Assembly: GCA_946546945.1 (NCBI GenBank)
Contig: CAMNOU010000021.1
Span: forward strand, 1 to 38,429
Source: an uncultured Lachnospiraceae bacterium
GTDB taxonomy: Bacteria; Bacillota; Clostridia; Lachnospirales; Lachnospiraceae
Length of the DNA stretch: 38,429 nucleotides
Direction: 5' to 3'
Shown: positions 8,864-17,444 of the stretch, piece after piece
How the letters are laid out: the number at the start of each line of letters is the position of its first letter
Numbering within the stretch: position 1 is the first letter of the stretch
The notes under the pieces: generated by a model
Told to the model about the DNA's origin: nothing
Seen by the model: only the letters and a program-made list of their open reading frames with translations
Database searches by the model: none
Position numbers and translations under genes: made by a program

Positions 8864-10256
8864 AATACACCCCATTGCTTTCTATTGTGACCGGGATCCC
8901 CGCCTGGGCAAGGTACCGGTAAAAGATCTGCTGCAAACGGGTATCCTTCATCACCGATGAAATAGTCGCGGTAAGGGTCCCCTCATAAGAGATCAGTGAC
9001 AGCTTGGTATTCTGCCCCTTTGACCGGGACAAAAACACGCCAAAATCCTCTATATAATCTTTGTATTCGGGCGCAACTGTAACAGTTCCCATATTCGTTA
9101 CCGTAGCCGTATTGGCCTTCGCATGCATGTTATAGATCCCGCGCAGTCCCGGATTCTTGAAAATCAGAGGAATGGTGCGTGTTATCATCATGCGCTCCCC
9201 GGTCACATTGTAAGAAAGGATATGCTCGATGTTCTCAATCGTCATCTGTTCACGCAATGTCTTTTTGATCGATGCGATCACATCCTCAAACGGCTGGTTT
9301 TCCTTCTGCGGCAAAAAGGAAGCCGTTACCATGACAAAAAAGTTCTTTGTCGTTACCGAATGATAATACGGACGAAGATTCACCGGTACACTGATGGAAA
9401 CCGGTCTTTTGGATGGCATGCCCTTCAGGTACCCCTGATAGACAGACCAGGCAAAGACTGCAACCATATACTCATTGATGCTGGCGTCATACTTCTTCGC
9501 GGCCTGTTTCAGGCTCTCGACCGGCATCTTCCCGTGAATCAGCCCCATCTTTCCCGTCGGAAAAATCGGGCCTTTCAGAATATAAGCTTTCCCGGATTTA
9601 TACCCTTTGGCAAACCGTCCTTTTTTGTAATTCTGGATAAAACTGTCCTCCGTATTCAAAGAGGTCTGGCAGCTCAGTCCGTCCCCGTATGCCTCCCGCA
9701 ATTCCGGATGGGCCAGCCGCAGGTATTGATAGGCCAGTTCCTTCAGGAAGTACAATGCCCCCGTTCCATCTGTCAGCACATGGAATACCTCCAGATTGAT
9801 CCGTTTTTCAAAAAAGGATACCCGGAACAGATAGTTATTGTTTGTATTCTCCTCAATATACTGGCAGGGGTAGGTATGCTCCTCCTCCACTTTTGGAGCC
9901 GGTTTCCCGTTCTCCTCAAAATAATACCAGAACATGCCCTGCCGCAGCCTGCAATTGAATACACTGAACTTCGGCAGCACGATTCCGAGAGCCTCCTGAA
10001 GCAGAGGCTGCTCAACCGGCTCTTTTAAAGTGACCGAGACGCGGTAAACATTGCTCATTCCCTCTCCCGCTATGGCAGGGAACAAATGGGCCGCATTGTC
10101 CAGCTTGCCCCATCTGATCTCCGCCCCGCGCCTGCGTGAAGCAGATGTTTTCTCAGAAGGCAGCGGCTCTTCGTACGGCAGTTCCGGAATCACATCCGAT
10201 ACCGCGCCGGTATCTGTGTTGATATAATGATTCATTTGATTTCTATTTTTGCTCAT
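8856..10256 (-). CDS. Condensation/acetyltransferase-superfamily protein (alcohol acetyltransferase-like)
   Basis: The 466-aa protein belongs to the CoA-dependent acyltransferase/condensation-domain superfamily. It carries the HxxxDG catalytic motif (H159, D163, G164 in HVLTDGTG), and its length fits a single-domain alcohol acetyltransferase. No carrier-protein or adenylation domain lies nearby, so a free-standing acyl transfer is more likely than peptide synthesis. The acyl donor and acceptor are unknown. The start is uncertain: the ATG at 10256 has no ribosome binding site but lies right behind a promoter-like pair, and the next ATG (10235) also lacks one. It is first in the three-gene set with the zinc-ribbon protein and the esterase. 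Confidence 0.75.
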   Translation of the reverse strand: MSKNRNQMNHYINTDTGAVSDVIPELPYEEPLPSEKTSASRRRGAEIRWGKLDNAAHLFPAIAGEGMSNVYRVSVTLKEPVEQPLLQEALGIVLPKFSVFNCRLRQGMFWYYFEENGKPAPKVEEEHTYPCQYIEENTNNNYLFRVSFFEKRINLEVFHVLTDGTGALYFLKELAYQYLRLAHPELREAYGDGLSCQTSLNTEDSFIQNYKKGRFAKGYKSGKAYILKGPIFPTGKMGLIHGKMPVESLKQAAKKYDASINEYMVAVFAWSVYQGYLKGMPSKRPVSISVPVNLRPYYHSVTTKNFFVMVTASFLPQKENQPFEDVIASIKKTLREQMTIENIEHILSYNVTGERMMITRTIPLIFKNPGLRGIYNMHAKANTATVTNMGTVTVAPEYKDYIEDFGVFLSRSKGQNTKLSLISYEGTLTATISSVMKDTRLQQIFYRYLAQAGIPVTIESNGVYYE

Positions 10257-10263
10257 ATGCTAA

Positions 10264-10292
10264 AGTATATATGATGTACCCCGGAAACACAA
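10264..10292 (-). promoter_or_regulatory. Possible promoter giving a leaderless acyltransferase mRNA
   Basis: On the minus strand TTGTGT (10292-10287), a 17-base spacer and TATACT (10269-10264) resemble a sigma-A promoter with a weak -35 box. The predicted start (10257 or 10256) falls on the ATG itself, which has no ribosome binding site. The -35 match is only three of six, so this is tentative. Confidence 0.35.
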
Positions 10293-10299
10293 GCTGTTT

Positions 10300-11064
10300 T
10301 CAGACATATCTTTTGATACGGATGCAAAGTCTTCCTTTTTTTGTCTCGTGCAGAAAGCCGTCAAATACAAACTTTCCAAAGCCGCGGGCAGACACAACGT
10401 CTCCCTCTTTTAATACTCCGCTGTTGTTTTCGTACTGCCGTCCGCCCACGAACACTTTTTTGCTCCTGAATAATTCGATACTCTGGCTTCTGGAAAGCCG
10501 GAACACCTTCGCCACGATCGCGTCGCACCGGTTTGAACTTACGATGAGTTCTTCCTCAAGCAGATCCGGTCTGGCCTGTGCCGGACACTCTTTCGTGATC
10601 TCACAAAGCACACTCGTATGTTTCACTTTATCCAGGTGTCCGGACAGATACTCTGCCATCTTATCTTCACAGAAAACATAGCCGGCATTGTCCCTGACAA
10701 TAATATCCCCAAGGACATCCCTTTCAATACCAAGATTCATCAGAGATCCCAAGAAATCCCGATGAGAAAGCGCATCCGCGAACTTTTGGACCAGCGGACG
10801 GATGATCAGACAGCTGATCGGGAACGGTTCTTCATAACCCAGCAGTTCTGCAGAACCGAAACGAATCATCTTTCTCTCACAATCCTCTCCGCCTCCGGAC
10901 AGTGTCCAGGGAACAAAAGCAAGTTCTTTTTCCATCTCATAAATCAGTGCCTGATCCGCCGGACTCAGGAAACCGGAAAACGTATATACATTAGACTGAT
11001 AGCACCGGTCCGCCAGATCCAGCATCCGGCGTTTGAATTCTTCTTCCTCTCTCTTCATACTCAT
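10300..11064 (-). CDS. ylmH: YlmH-family S4-domain RNA-binding protein
   Basis: YlmH proteins bind RNA and the large ribosomal subunit; in Bacillus YlmH is linked to rescue of stalled nascent chains and its gene sits near division genes. The 254-aa protein has the YlmH N-terminal domain (about 1-170, with the NAGYVFCEDKMAEYL segment) and a C-terminal S4 domain (about 180-245). The length is normal. Start choice lies between ATGs at 11064 and 11058; neither has a strong site. Here it stands between the V-ATPase operon and the acyltransferase-like gene, away from division genes. A terminator-like hairpin ends 12 bases before its start. Confidence 0.9.
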   Translation of the reverse strand: MSMKREEEEFKRRMLDLADRCYQSNVYTFSGFLSPADQALIYEMEKELAFVPWTLSGGGEDCERKMIRFGSAELLGYEEPFPISCLIIRPLVQKFADALSHRDFLGSLMNLGIERDVLGDIIVRDNAGYVFCEDKMAEYLSGHLDKVKHTSVLCEITKECPAQARPDLLEEELIVSSNRCDAIVAKVFRLSRSQSIELFRSKKVFVGGRQYENNSGVLKEGDVVSARGFGKFVFDGFLHETKKGRLCIRIKRYV

Positions 11065-11072
11065 TTCTCTTG

Positions 11073-11101
11073 AAAAATGACGGCAGAGCGCCTGCCGTCA
11101 T
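11073..11101 (-). terminator. Terminator of the V-ATPase operon
   Basis: ATGACGGCAG (11077-11086) and CTGCCGTCAT (11092-11101) form a perfect 10-bp stem with a five-base loop. On the minus strand it is followed by TTTT, and it begins eight bases after the subunit D stop. The ylmH start codon is only about 12 bases beyond the stem, so ylmH must rely on read-through or on a promoter inside ntpD. Confidence 0.75.
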
Positions 11102-11108
11102 CTTCTTC

Positions 11109-11777
11109 TTAATCTTTTTTACTGTATCCATGCGCCTCTTCAAGCAGCATATCTTTTACTTTCATAAGTCTGATCTGCGTACTGCGCTCATTTTCATCCA
11201 GCTTCATCGAGATATATTTGATATTCTCCTGCGCATTGGGAATGACAACATGCTCCAGCGCGTTTACGCGGCGCCGTGTCTTTTCGATTTCGGCTGCCAT
11301 CAGCTGGCAGGCTTTCTCGACTTCGGCAAGCCGGATCATGTCCTGCAGTACATCCGACAGAGATTTTACCGCTCCGTCCAGATCGCTCGATGTGTAGGCA
11401 AATCCATAGGGATAAATATCATTTTCGTCTGCGGTTCTGGTCTTGTACTCAAAAGCAGGAATGTTTACGCTCATGACGTTTTTCTGCTTGACGTCCAGGT
11501 ATACTTCCTGTTTCGGAGCCATCAGCGCGGTGTGAAGACCCTGCTCAGACATGGCGGATTTTGCAATGACGAAGTTTGTGTTTGCCGCCTTGATGCCGGC
11601 TTCTACCTTGAGGCGCAGTTCCATATTCTCGCGGACGAGATCCAGAAACTGGCGCATCAGCTCATCACGCTTATCTTTTAACAGCTTATGTCCCCGTATA
11701 GCCGTGACCAGCTTTCTCTTCTGTTTTGTCAGTTCCATACGGGTCGGATTTACATGTGTCGAAGCCAGAGCTCTCAC
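11109..11777 (-). CDS. ntpD: V-type ATPase subunit D (central stalk)
   Basis: Subunit D is the coiled-coil shaft that turns inside the A3B3 head and couples ATP hydrolysis to the membrane rotor. The 222-aa protein has the family's opening pattern (VNPTRMELTKQKRKL, then RGHKLLKDKRDELMRQF) and two long antiparallel helices at the ends. The start is uncertain. GTG at 11777 is used here because it keeps the conserved N-terminal residues, although the AGGAAGG purine run overlaps it. The next ATG (11738) would cut into the conserved start. It is the last gene of the V-ATPase operon, 53 bases after subunit B. Confidence 0.93.
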   Translation of the reverse strand: MRALASTHVNPTRMELTKQKRKLVTAIRGHKLLKDKRDELMRQFLDLVRENMELRLKVEAGIKAANTNFVIAKSAMSEQGLHTALMAPKQEVYLDVKQKNVMSVNIPAFEYKTRTADENDIYPYGFAYTSSDLDGAVKSLSDVLQDMIRLAEVEKACQLMAAEIEKTRRRVNALEHVVIPNAQENIKYISMKLDENERSTQIRLMKVKDMLLEEAHGYSKKD

Positions 11778-11830
11778 CTTCCTTTCTGTTCTTCGCTCTC
11801 CTCATTCACTGTTTTGTTCATGAGAAACGC

Positions 11831-13204
11831 TTATTTTTTTTCATAATACTGATCAAGGAATTTGTCATCAATACGTTTCAGCTCCGATCTCGGCAGAATA
11901 CGCAGAAGATCCCAGCCAAGCTCCAGCGTCTCGATGATGTCACGGTTGGTGTTGTAGCCCTGTGATACATATCTTTCTTCAAACTCATCCGCAAACTTCG
12001 CATAGATCAGATCCGTTTCCGAAAGAGCAGCCTCACCAAGAATGGTCATCAGCTCCTTCGCGTCCTTCCCTCTGGAATAAGCGGCGAACAGCTGGTTCAT
12101 GGTATTCGCGTGATCCGCACGGGTCTTGCCTTCTCCGATACCCTTGTCTTTCAGACGGGACAGCGACGGCAGTACATCGATGGGAGGCGTTACTCCCTGA
12201 TGATACAGATCACGGCTCAGGATGATCTGCCCCTCTGTGATATAACCGGTAAGGTCAGGGATCGGATGTGTCTTGTCATCCTCCGGCATGGTCAGAATCG
12301 GAATCATGGTCACAGATCCTTCTTTGCCTCTCTGACGGCCTGCACGTTCATACAGGGTCGCAAGGTCTGTGTACATATATCCCGGATATCCGCGCCGTCC
12401 GGGAACCTCTTTTTTCGCCGCGGATACCTCACGCAGCGCGTCCGCGTAGTTGGTAATATCCGTCAGAATAACCAGGACATGCATGCCCTTCTCAAACGCA
12501 AGATACTCAGCTGCCGTCAGTGCCATACGCGGGGTTGCGATACGCTCTACCGCAGGGTCATTTGCCAGATTGATAAAGAGCACGGTACGGTCGATGGCCC
12601 CGGTCTCTGTAAAGGACTGAATAAAGTAATCAGACTCCTCGAAAGTAATGCCCATCGCAGCAAATACAACGGCGAACTGCTCGTCTTTGCCGCGTACCTT
12701 CGCCTGTCTCGCGATCTGAGCCGCAAGCTGTGAATGCGGCAGACCGGAGCAGGAGAAAATCGGCAGCTTCTGTCCGCGGACCAGCGTATTCAGTCCGTCG
12801 ATCGCTGATACTCCTGTCTGAATGAACTCTTCCGGGTATACACGCGCCGCCGGATTCATCGGCAGACCGTTGATGTCACGGCGCTGTTCCGGCAGGATCT
12901 CAGGTCCGTTATCGATGGGATTTCCAACTCCGTCAAAGACACGGCCGAGCATATCACCGGATACGCCCAGTTCCATACTTCTTCCCAGGAAACGTACCTT
13001 GCTGTTGGAAAGGTTGATTCCGGAAGCGGACTCATACAGCTGCACCAGCGCGTTTCCTCCGTCAATCTCCAGTACCTTGCAGCGGCGTTTCTCTCCGTTT
13101 GAAAGTTCAATTTCTCCTAATTCATCGAATGCGACATCCTCTACACCTTTTACCATCATCAGAGGTCCTGCCACTTCCTGTATGGTTCTATACTCTTTTG
13201 GCAT
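11831..13204 (-). CDS. ntpB: V-type ATPase subunit B (non-catalytic head subunit)
   Basis: Subunit B alternates with A in the hexameric head and supplies the regulatory nucleotide-binding face. The 457-aa protein has the beta-barrel start ([18 protein letters not shown]), the [16 protein letters not shown] segment in place of a true Walker A loop, and the [16 protein letters not shown] region typical of B subunits. The length is normal. GGAGG lies six bases before the ATG. Only two bases separate it from the end of subunit A, which suggests coupled translation at a matched dose. Confidence 0.97.
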   Translation of the reverse strand: MPKEYRTIQEVAGPLMMVKGVEDVAFDELGEIELSNGEKRRCKVLEIDGGNALVQLYESASGINLSNSKVRFLGRSMELGVSGDMLGRVFDGVGNPIDNGPEILPEQRRDINGLPMNPAARVYPEEFIQTGVSAIDGLNTLVRGQKLPIFSCSGLPHSQLAAQIARQAKVRGKDEQFAVVFAAMGITFEESDYFIQSFTETGAIDRTVLFINLANDPAVERIATPRMALTAAEYLAFEKGMHVLVILTDITNYADALREVSAAKKEVPGRRGYPGYMYTDLATLYERAGRQRGKEGSVTMIPILTMPEDDKTHPIPDLTGYITEGQIILSRDLYHQGVTPPIDVLPSLSRLKDKGIGEGKTRADHANTMNQLFAAYSRGKDAKELMTILGEAALSETDLIYAKFADEFEERYVSQGYNTNRDIIETLELGWDLLRILPRSELKRIDDKFLDQYYEKK

Positions 13205-13206
13205 TT

Positions 13207-14973
13207 TTACTCCTCCTTTCCGGCAAGAGATGCAATCTCTGTCTTCAGCTCATCATAGACTTTCTGGTACTCCGTCTCAATATCCTCTTCATGCGTATAT
13301 TTGAAACGTCCGATTTTCTCACGGACTTCAAGCATGATCAGATCACGGATATTTGCATTGTTATTCGTCAGCGCTTCCAGAGCCTCATCATAGTATGCCA
13401 TTACGAGCTTCATAAGAAGCATCTGTTTTCTTAAGGATGTGTAGGTATCAATGTCGTGGAAGGAGTTCTGATGCAGGTAATCCTCACGGATCGAACGGGC
13501 TGCCTCCATCTTCAGACGGTCCGTTGCGGAAAGCGCGTCCATGCCGACCATCTGTACAATTTCCTCCAGTTTTGCCTCATCCTGTAAAAGCGCCAGCATC
13601 CGCTGACGGCACACAAGCCATTCCGGCGAAACATTCTCATCAAACCATGCGCCAATGTTGTCCAGATACAAAGAGTAACTGGTCAGCCAGTTGATTGCAG
13701 GGAAATGACGTTTGTAAGCCAGAGCGGAATCCAGACCCCAGAATACCTTTACGATACGCAGGGTCGCCTGGGAAACCGGCTCTGAAATATCACCGCCGGG
13801 AGGGGATACTGCTCCGATTACGGAAAGCGCACCTTCACGGCCCTCTTTTCCATTCGAGATCACATGGCCGGCACGTTCATAGAACTCTGCCAGACGGGAA
13901 CCGAGGTAAGCAGGATATCCTTCTTCACCCGGCATCTCCTCCAGACGTCCGCACATCTCACGAAGAGCCTCTGCCCAGCGGGATGTGGAGTCTGCCATCA
14001 AAGCTACCGAATAGCCCATGTCACGGAAGTATTCCGCGATCGTAATACCCGTATAAATGGACGCCTCACGCGCAGCAACCGGCATATCGGATGTATTGGC
14101 GATCAGTACGGTACGTTCCATCAGGGACTTTCCTGTCTTCGGATCTTTCAGTTCCGGGAACTCGTTCAGTACATCTGTCATCTCATTGCCGCGCTCACCG
14201 CATCCGATGTAAACAACAATATCTGCCTCTGCCCATTTCGCGAGCTGATGCTGAATAACGGTCTTTCCGCTTCCGAACGGTCCGGGCACGGCCGCAACAC
14301 CGCCTTTGGCAATCGGGAAAAATGTGTCGATGACGCGCTGACCGGTCACGAGCGGCTTCGCCGGCGCCAGTTTTTTCTTATAGGGACGTCCTTTACGGAC
14401 CGGCCATTTCTGCATCATGGTCAGTTCCTTATCTCCGTCCTCGCAGGCCAGCACCGCAACCACTTCTTCCACCGTGAAAGACCCCGCTTTGATCTCTTTG
14501 ATCGTGCCTTTCATTCCATTGGGAATCATGATTTTCTGCTGTACGACCTCGGTCTCCTGAACCGTTCCGAAGATGTCTCCTCCCTCGACTTCATCTCCGA
14601 CCTTCACAGTGGGGACAAAATCCCATTTTTTATCTCTCTTCAGGGAGGCAACCTCAACTCCTCGTTTCAGGCTGTTCCCGGAAATCGCCATGATGTCATC
14701 CAGAGGCCTCTGAATACCGTCGTAGATGCTGGTAATCAGTCCGGGTCCCAGCTCTACAGACATCGGCACTCCGAGGGACTCTACGACTCCACCGGGCTTT
14801 AATCCGGAGGTTTCCTCGTATACCTGCACAGAAGCCTCGTCTCCGTGGATTTCAAGAACTTCCCCGATCAGACGCTGCTCGCCGACGCGAACCATATCTG
14901 ACATGTTCGCATCCCGCATCCCGGTCGCTACGACCAGCGGGCCTGCTATTTTTTTTATCGTTCCTTTGCTCAT
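13207..14973 (-). CDS. ntpA: V-type ATPase subunit A (catalytic head subunit)
   Basis: Subunit A hydrolyses ATP in the V1 head. The 588-aa protein has the N-terminal barrel, the A-subunit bulge domain (about 110-200) and the catalytic P-loop GPFGSGKT near 231-238, followed by GCGERGNEM and the [10 protein letters not shown] segment. All are diagnostic for the catalytic subunit. The open frame begins at a GTG (14985), but the ATG at 14973 is nine bases after GGGGTG and gives [14 protein letters not shown], as in relatives. Order E-C-F-A-B-D matches the Enterococcus ntp operon. Confidence 0.97.
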   Translation of the reverse strand: MSKGTIKKIAGPLVVATGMRDANMSDMVRVGEQRLIGEVLEIHGDEASVQVYEETSGLKPGGVVESLGVPMSVELGPGLITSIYDGIQRPLDDIMAISGNSLKRGVEVASLKRDKKWDFVPTVKVGDEVEGGDIFGTVQETEVVQQKIMIPNGMKGTIKEIKAGSFTVEEVVAVLACEDGDKELTMMQKWPVRKGRPYKKKLAPAKPLVTGQRVIDTFFPIAKGGVAAVPGPFGSGKTVIQHQLAKWAEADIVVYIGCGERGNEMTDVLNEFPELKDPKTGKSLMERTVLIANTSDMPVAAREASIYTGITIAEYFRDMGYSVALMADSTSRWAEALREMCGRLEEMPGEEGYPAYLGSRLAEFYERAGHVISNGKEGREGALSVIGAVSPPGGDISEPVSQATLRIVKVFWGLDSALAYKRHFPAINWLTSYSLYLDNIGAWFDENVSPEWLVCRQRMLALLQDEAKLEEIVQMVGMDALSATDRLKMEAARSIREDYLHQNSFHDIDTYTSLRKQMLLMKLVMAYYDEALEALTNNNANIRDLIMLEVREKIGRFKYTHEEDIETEYQKVYDELKTEIASLAGKEE

Positions 14974-14988
14974 TAAATTTGTCACCCC

Positions 14989-15306
14989 TTATTCACCAAA
15001 GATGATATCTGATCCAACTGCTTTCTCAACAGATTTCTTCACACCGCTGATACCGGCTCCCGTGTTTCCTGTGACTCCGGGAATCAGTATGATCGCCGGA
15101 CGCAGTTGTTCTTTATATTTATCGATTTCGTGCTGCAATGATGCCGCAAGACCTTCTGTCACATAAATGACGGCGTACTCACCCTCGGCAAGCTTCCGGA
15201 GCAGTTCCTTTCCCTCTTCGGGTTCTGTCACCGGATAGATATCAAGACCGAGAACGGAAAAACCGTATATGCTGTCATAAGGCCCAAGAACTGCTATCTT
15301 ATACAT
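14989..15306 (-). CDS. ntpG: V-type ATPase subunit F (small central-stalk subunit)
   Basis: Subunit F (NtpG in Enterococcus naming) binds subunit D in the rotating stalk. The 105-aa protein has the family's Rossmann-like start (YKIAVLGPYDSIYGFSVLGLDIYP) and the VIYVTEGLAA segment; the length is typical. Its ATG overlaps the end of subunit C by eight bases, so translation is probably coupled. Subunit A follows. Confidence 0.92.
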   Translation of the reverse strand: MYKIAVLGPYDSIYGFSVLGLDIYPVTEPEEGKELLRKLAEGEYAVIYVTEGLAASLQHEIDKYKEQLRPAIILIPGVTGNTGAGISGVKKSVEKAVGSDIIFGE

Positions 15307-16270
15307 ACATCTCCCTTATCCTTTCCCGAATGGAATCATCGCTCAGTCCGTTCTGTTTTCCGGAGAGGATAATCCCAACTGTCTTGATCTCATTTTCCCT
15401 TGCCAGGACATAAGCAACCAGCGGTCCGACAGAAAAAGCATTGTATTTCTGGGGACGGATCATATCGATCATACGATTGTCGCACCAGCATTCAAATGCG
15501 GAAGGCGAGGTCTTCAGAGCCTCTGCCGCGTCTGCATAGCCGGATACGGAAAGATATTCACAAACCGCGTCGAATCCGGTCCTGGCCGCTTTCGCCAGCT
15601 GTGCGGTATCCAGCCCGTCACAGGGGGCAAGGGCACGATTGATGAACTCCAGTGACTTCCCGGTCCTCTGACAGCGGGCGGCAATTTTAATATCCGCCAC
15701 TGCAACCGTCGTTTCCGCGTATTTCTGAATAATCTCCTCTTTCGATTCCTTTCCTGCCTGATAGATTCCTGTCAGGCAGGCCTGGTCAATGATGATATCC
15801 AAAAGCTGTCCGTCTCCTGAATGAAGGATGGCTTCGTATCCCTCCTTCGCGGCCTGTTCCATGCTTTTCGGCAAACGGAAGAATTCCTTTTTCGAAACGA
15901 TATCACGGAATTCATCTCTGGACGGCACTGTCCCGTCATAGTAACAGTCATCCCTCTTCATGTCCATGTACATCTCTTTGATGGCCGTTTTCAGATTATG
16001 GAATACATTCGGATAAGTCAGCACATCGAAGGTGCTCATCGGAATGCCCAGCTCACGGATTGTCTCCCAGGTCTTGCTGCGCTCCGCCGCCAGGATGGCA
16101 TCGGTTTCCTCCGGAACATCCAGACCTCCCCAGCCCTTTTCCAAAACGAACTGCAGGGCAGAGGGAAAATCTCTGCACGCGATCAGCTGATCGATCGTAC
16201 TCTGCGAAAACAGGTTTACCTCCAGTGCGCGGATGCGCGCCACCGCATAGGTATATTCCATTTCAGACAT
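15299..16270 (-). CDS. ntpC: V-type ATPase subunit C (socket between rotor ring and stalk)
   Basis: This is the AC39/d-type subunit that links the central stalk to the membrane ring. The 323-aa protein begins YTYAVARIRALEVNLFS and contains repeated helical segments with a conserved NxxD-rich middle, as in NtpC. GGAGG lies eight bases before the ATG at 16270. The gene follows subunit E by three bases and overlaps subunit F by eight bases. Confidence 0.93.
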   Translation of the reverse strand: MSEMEYTYAVARIRALEVNLFSQSTIDQLIACRDFPSALQFVLEKGWGGLDVPEETDAILAAERSKTWETIRELGIPMSTFDVLTYPNVFHNLKTAIKEMYMDMKRDDCYYDGTVPSRDEFRDIVSKKEFFRLPKSMEQAAKEGYEAILHSGDGQLLDIIIDQACLTGIYQAGKESKEEIIQKYAETTVAVADIKIAARCQRTGKSLEFINRALAPCDGLDTAQLAKAARTGFDAVCEYLSVSGYADAAEALKTSPSAFECWCDNRMIDMIRPQKYNAFSVGPLVAYVLARENEIKTVGIILSGKQNGLSDDSIRERIREMYV

Positions 16271-16273
16271 TGA

Positions 16274-16876
16274 TTATGCCTCCTTTCCGTAAAGGAGCGC
16301 ATTCACGGTATCCGTAAACTCTTCGCGCCGCGCATCAAAGATTGCCCGGAGCGTACAGTTTTCCTCTACACCGCCGTATCTTAAAACAAAGCCGTTCTCA
16401 ATCTCTTTCGCCTCTTTGGAAACGGTAAGCGTACCGCCCTTTGCCTTTGCCGCCTCAATCACCTTTTCTTCAAAATCTGCCGGCATGGTCTTCAGATCCT
16501 TTTCCGAGAAGAAAATTTCTCCGTTGCCTGATAACGCATACTTTCCGATCATTCTGACCAGCATACCGAAATAAGCCTGCGGTTCCAGATTACAAATCTT
16601 CTGATAGGCCCGCTCGATCACCTCGGCGATGACAGTCTGTTTGCTCTTTAACACCTCTGTTCTCCGGTAGAAATCATTGGAAGAGCTGACACGGTTTTTA
16701 TAATTCTCGATATCAGATGCAGATTTTTTGCGGATGTCGGATATGATTTTTTCAGCTTCGAGCTTTGCGCTGCCTGTTATTTCCTCTGACTGGGAATTTG
16801 CGTCTGCAAGAATGCCTTCAGCTTCTTTCTTTGCAGCCTCAAGGATCTGATTTTTAATCTTTTCTAATCCAGTCAT
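16274..16876 (-). CDS. ntpE: V-type ATPase subunit E (peripheral stalk)
   Basis: Subunit E pairs with G/H to form the outer stalk that holds the head still. The 200-aa protein has a long Ala/Glu/Lys coiled coil (about 5-90: IKNQILEAAKKEAEGIL and following) and a compact C-terminal domain ending in VNALLYG. The longest open frame starts 11 codons upstream, but AAAGGAG is ten bases before the ATG at 16876 and the protein then starts MTGLEKI as in relatives. Confidence 0.93.
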   Translation of the reverse strand: MTGLEKIKNQILEAAKKEAEGILADANSQSEEITGSAKLEAEKIISDIRKKSASDIENYKNRVSSSNDFYRRTEVLKSKQTVIAEVIERAYQKICNLEPQAYFGMLVRMIGKYALSGNGEIFFSEKDLKTMPADFEEKVIEAAKAKGGTLTVSKEAKEIENGFVLRYGGVEENCTLRAIFDARREEFTDTVNALLYGKEA

Positions 16877-16916
16877 TCTTTCTCGACTCCTTTCTGCTAA
16901 TCTTAACAATCTCTCC

Positions 16917-17444
<528 letters not shown>

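Noticed and set aside
14973..14985. GTG at 14985 as the start of subunit A
   Set aside because: It overlaps the ribosome binding site GGGGTG that serves the ATG at 14973, and the extra residues are not family-like.
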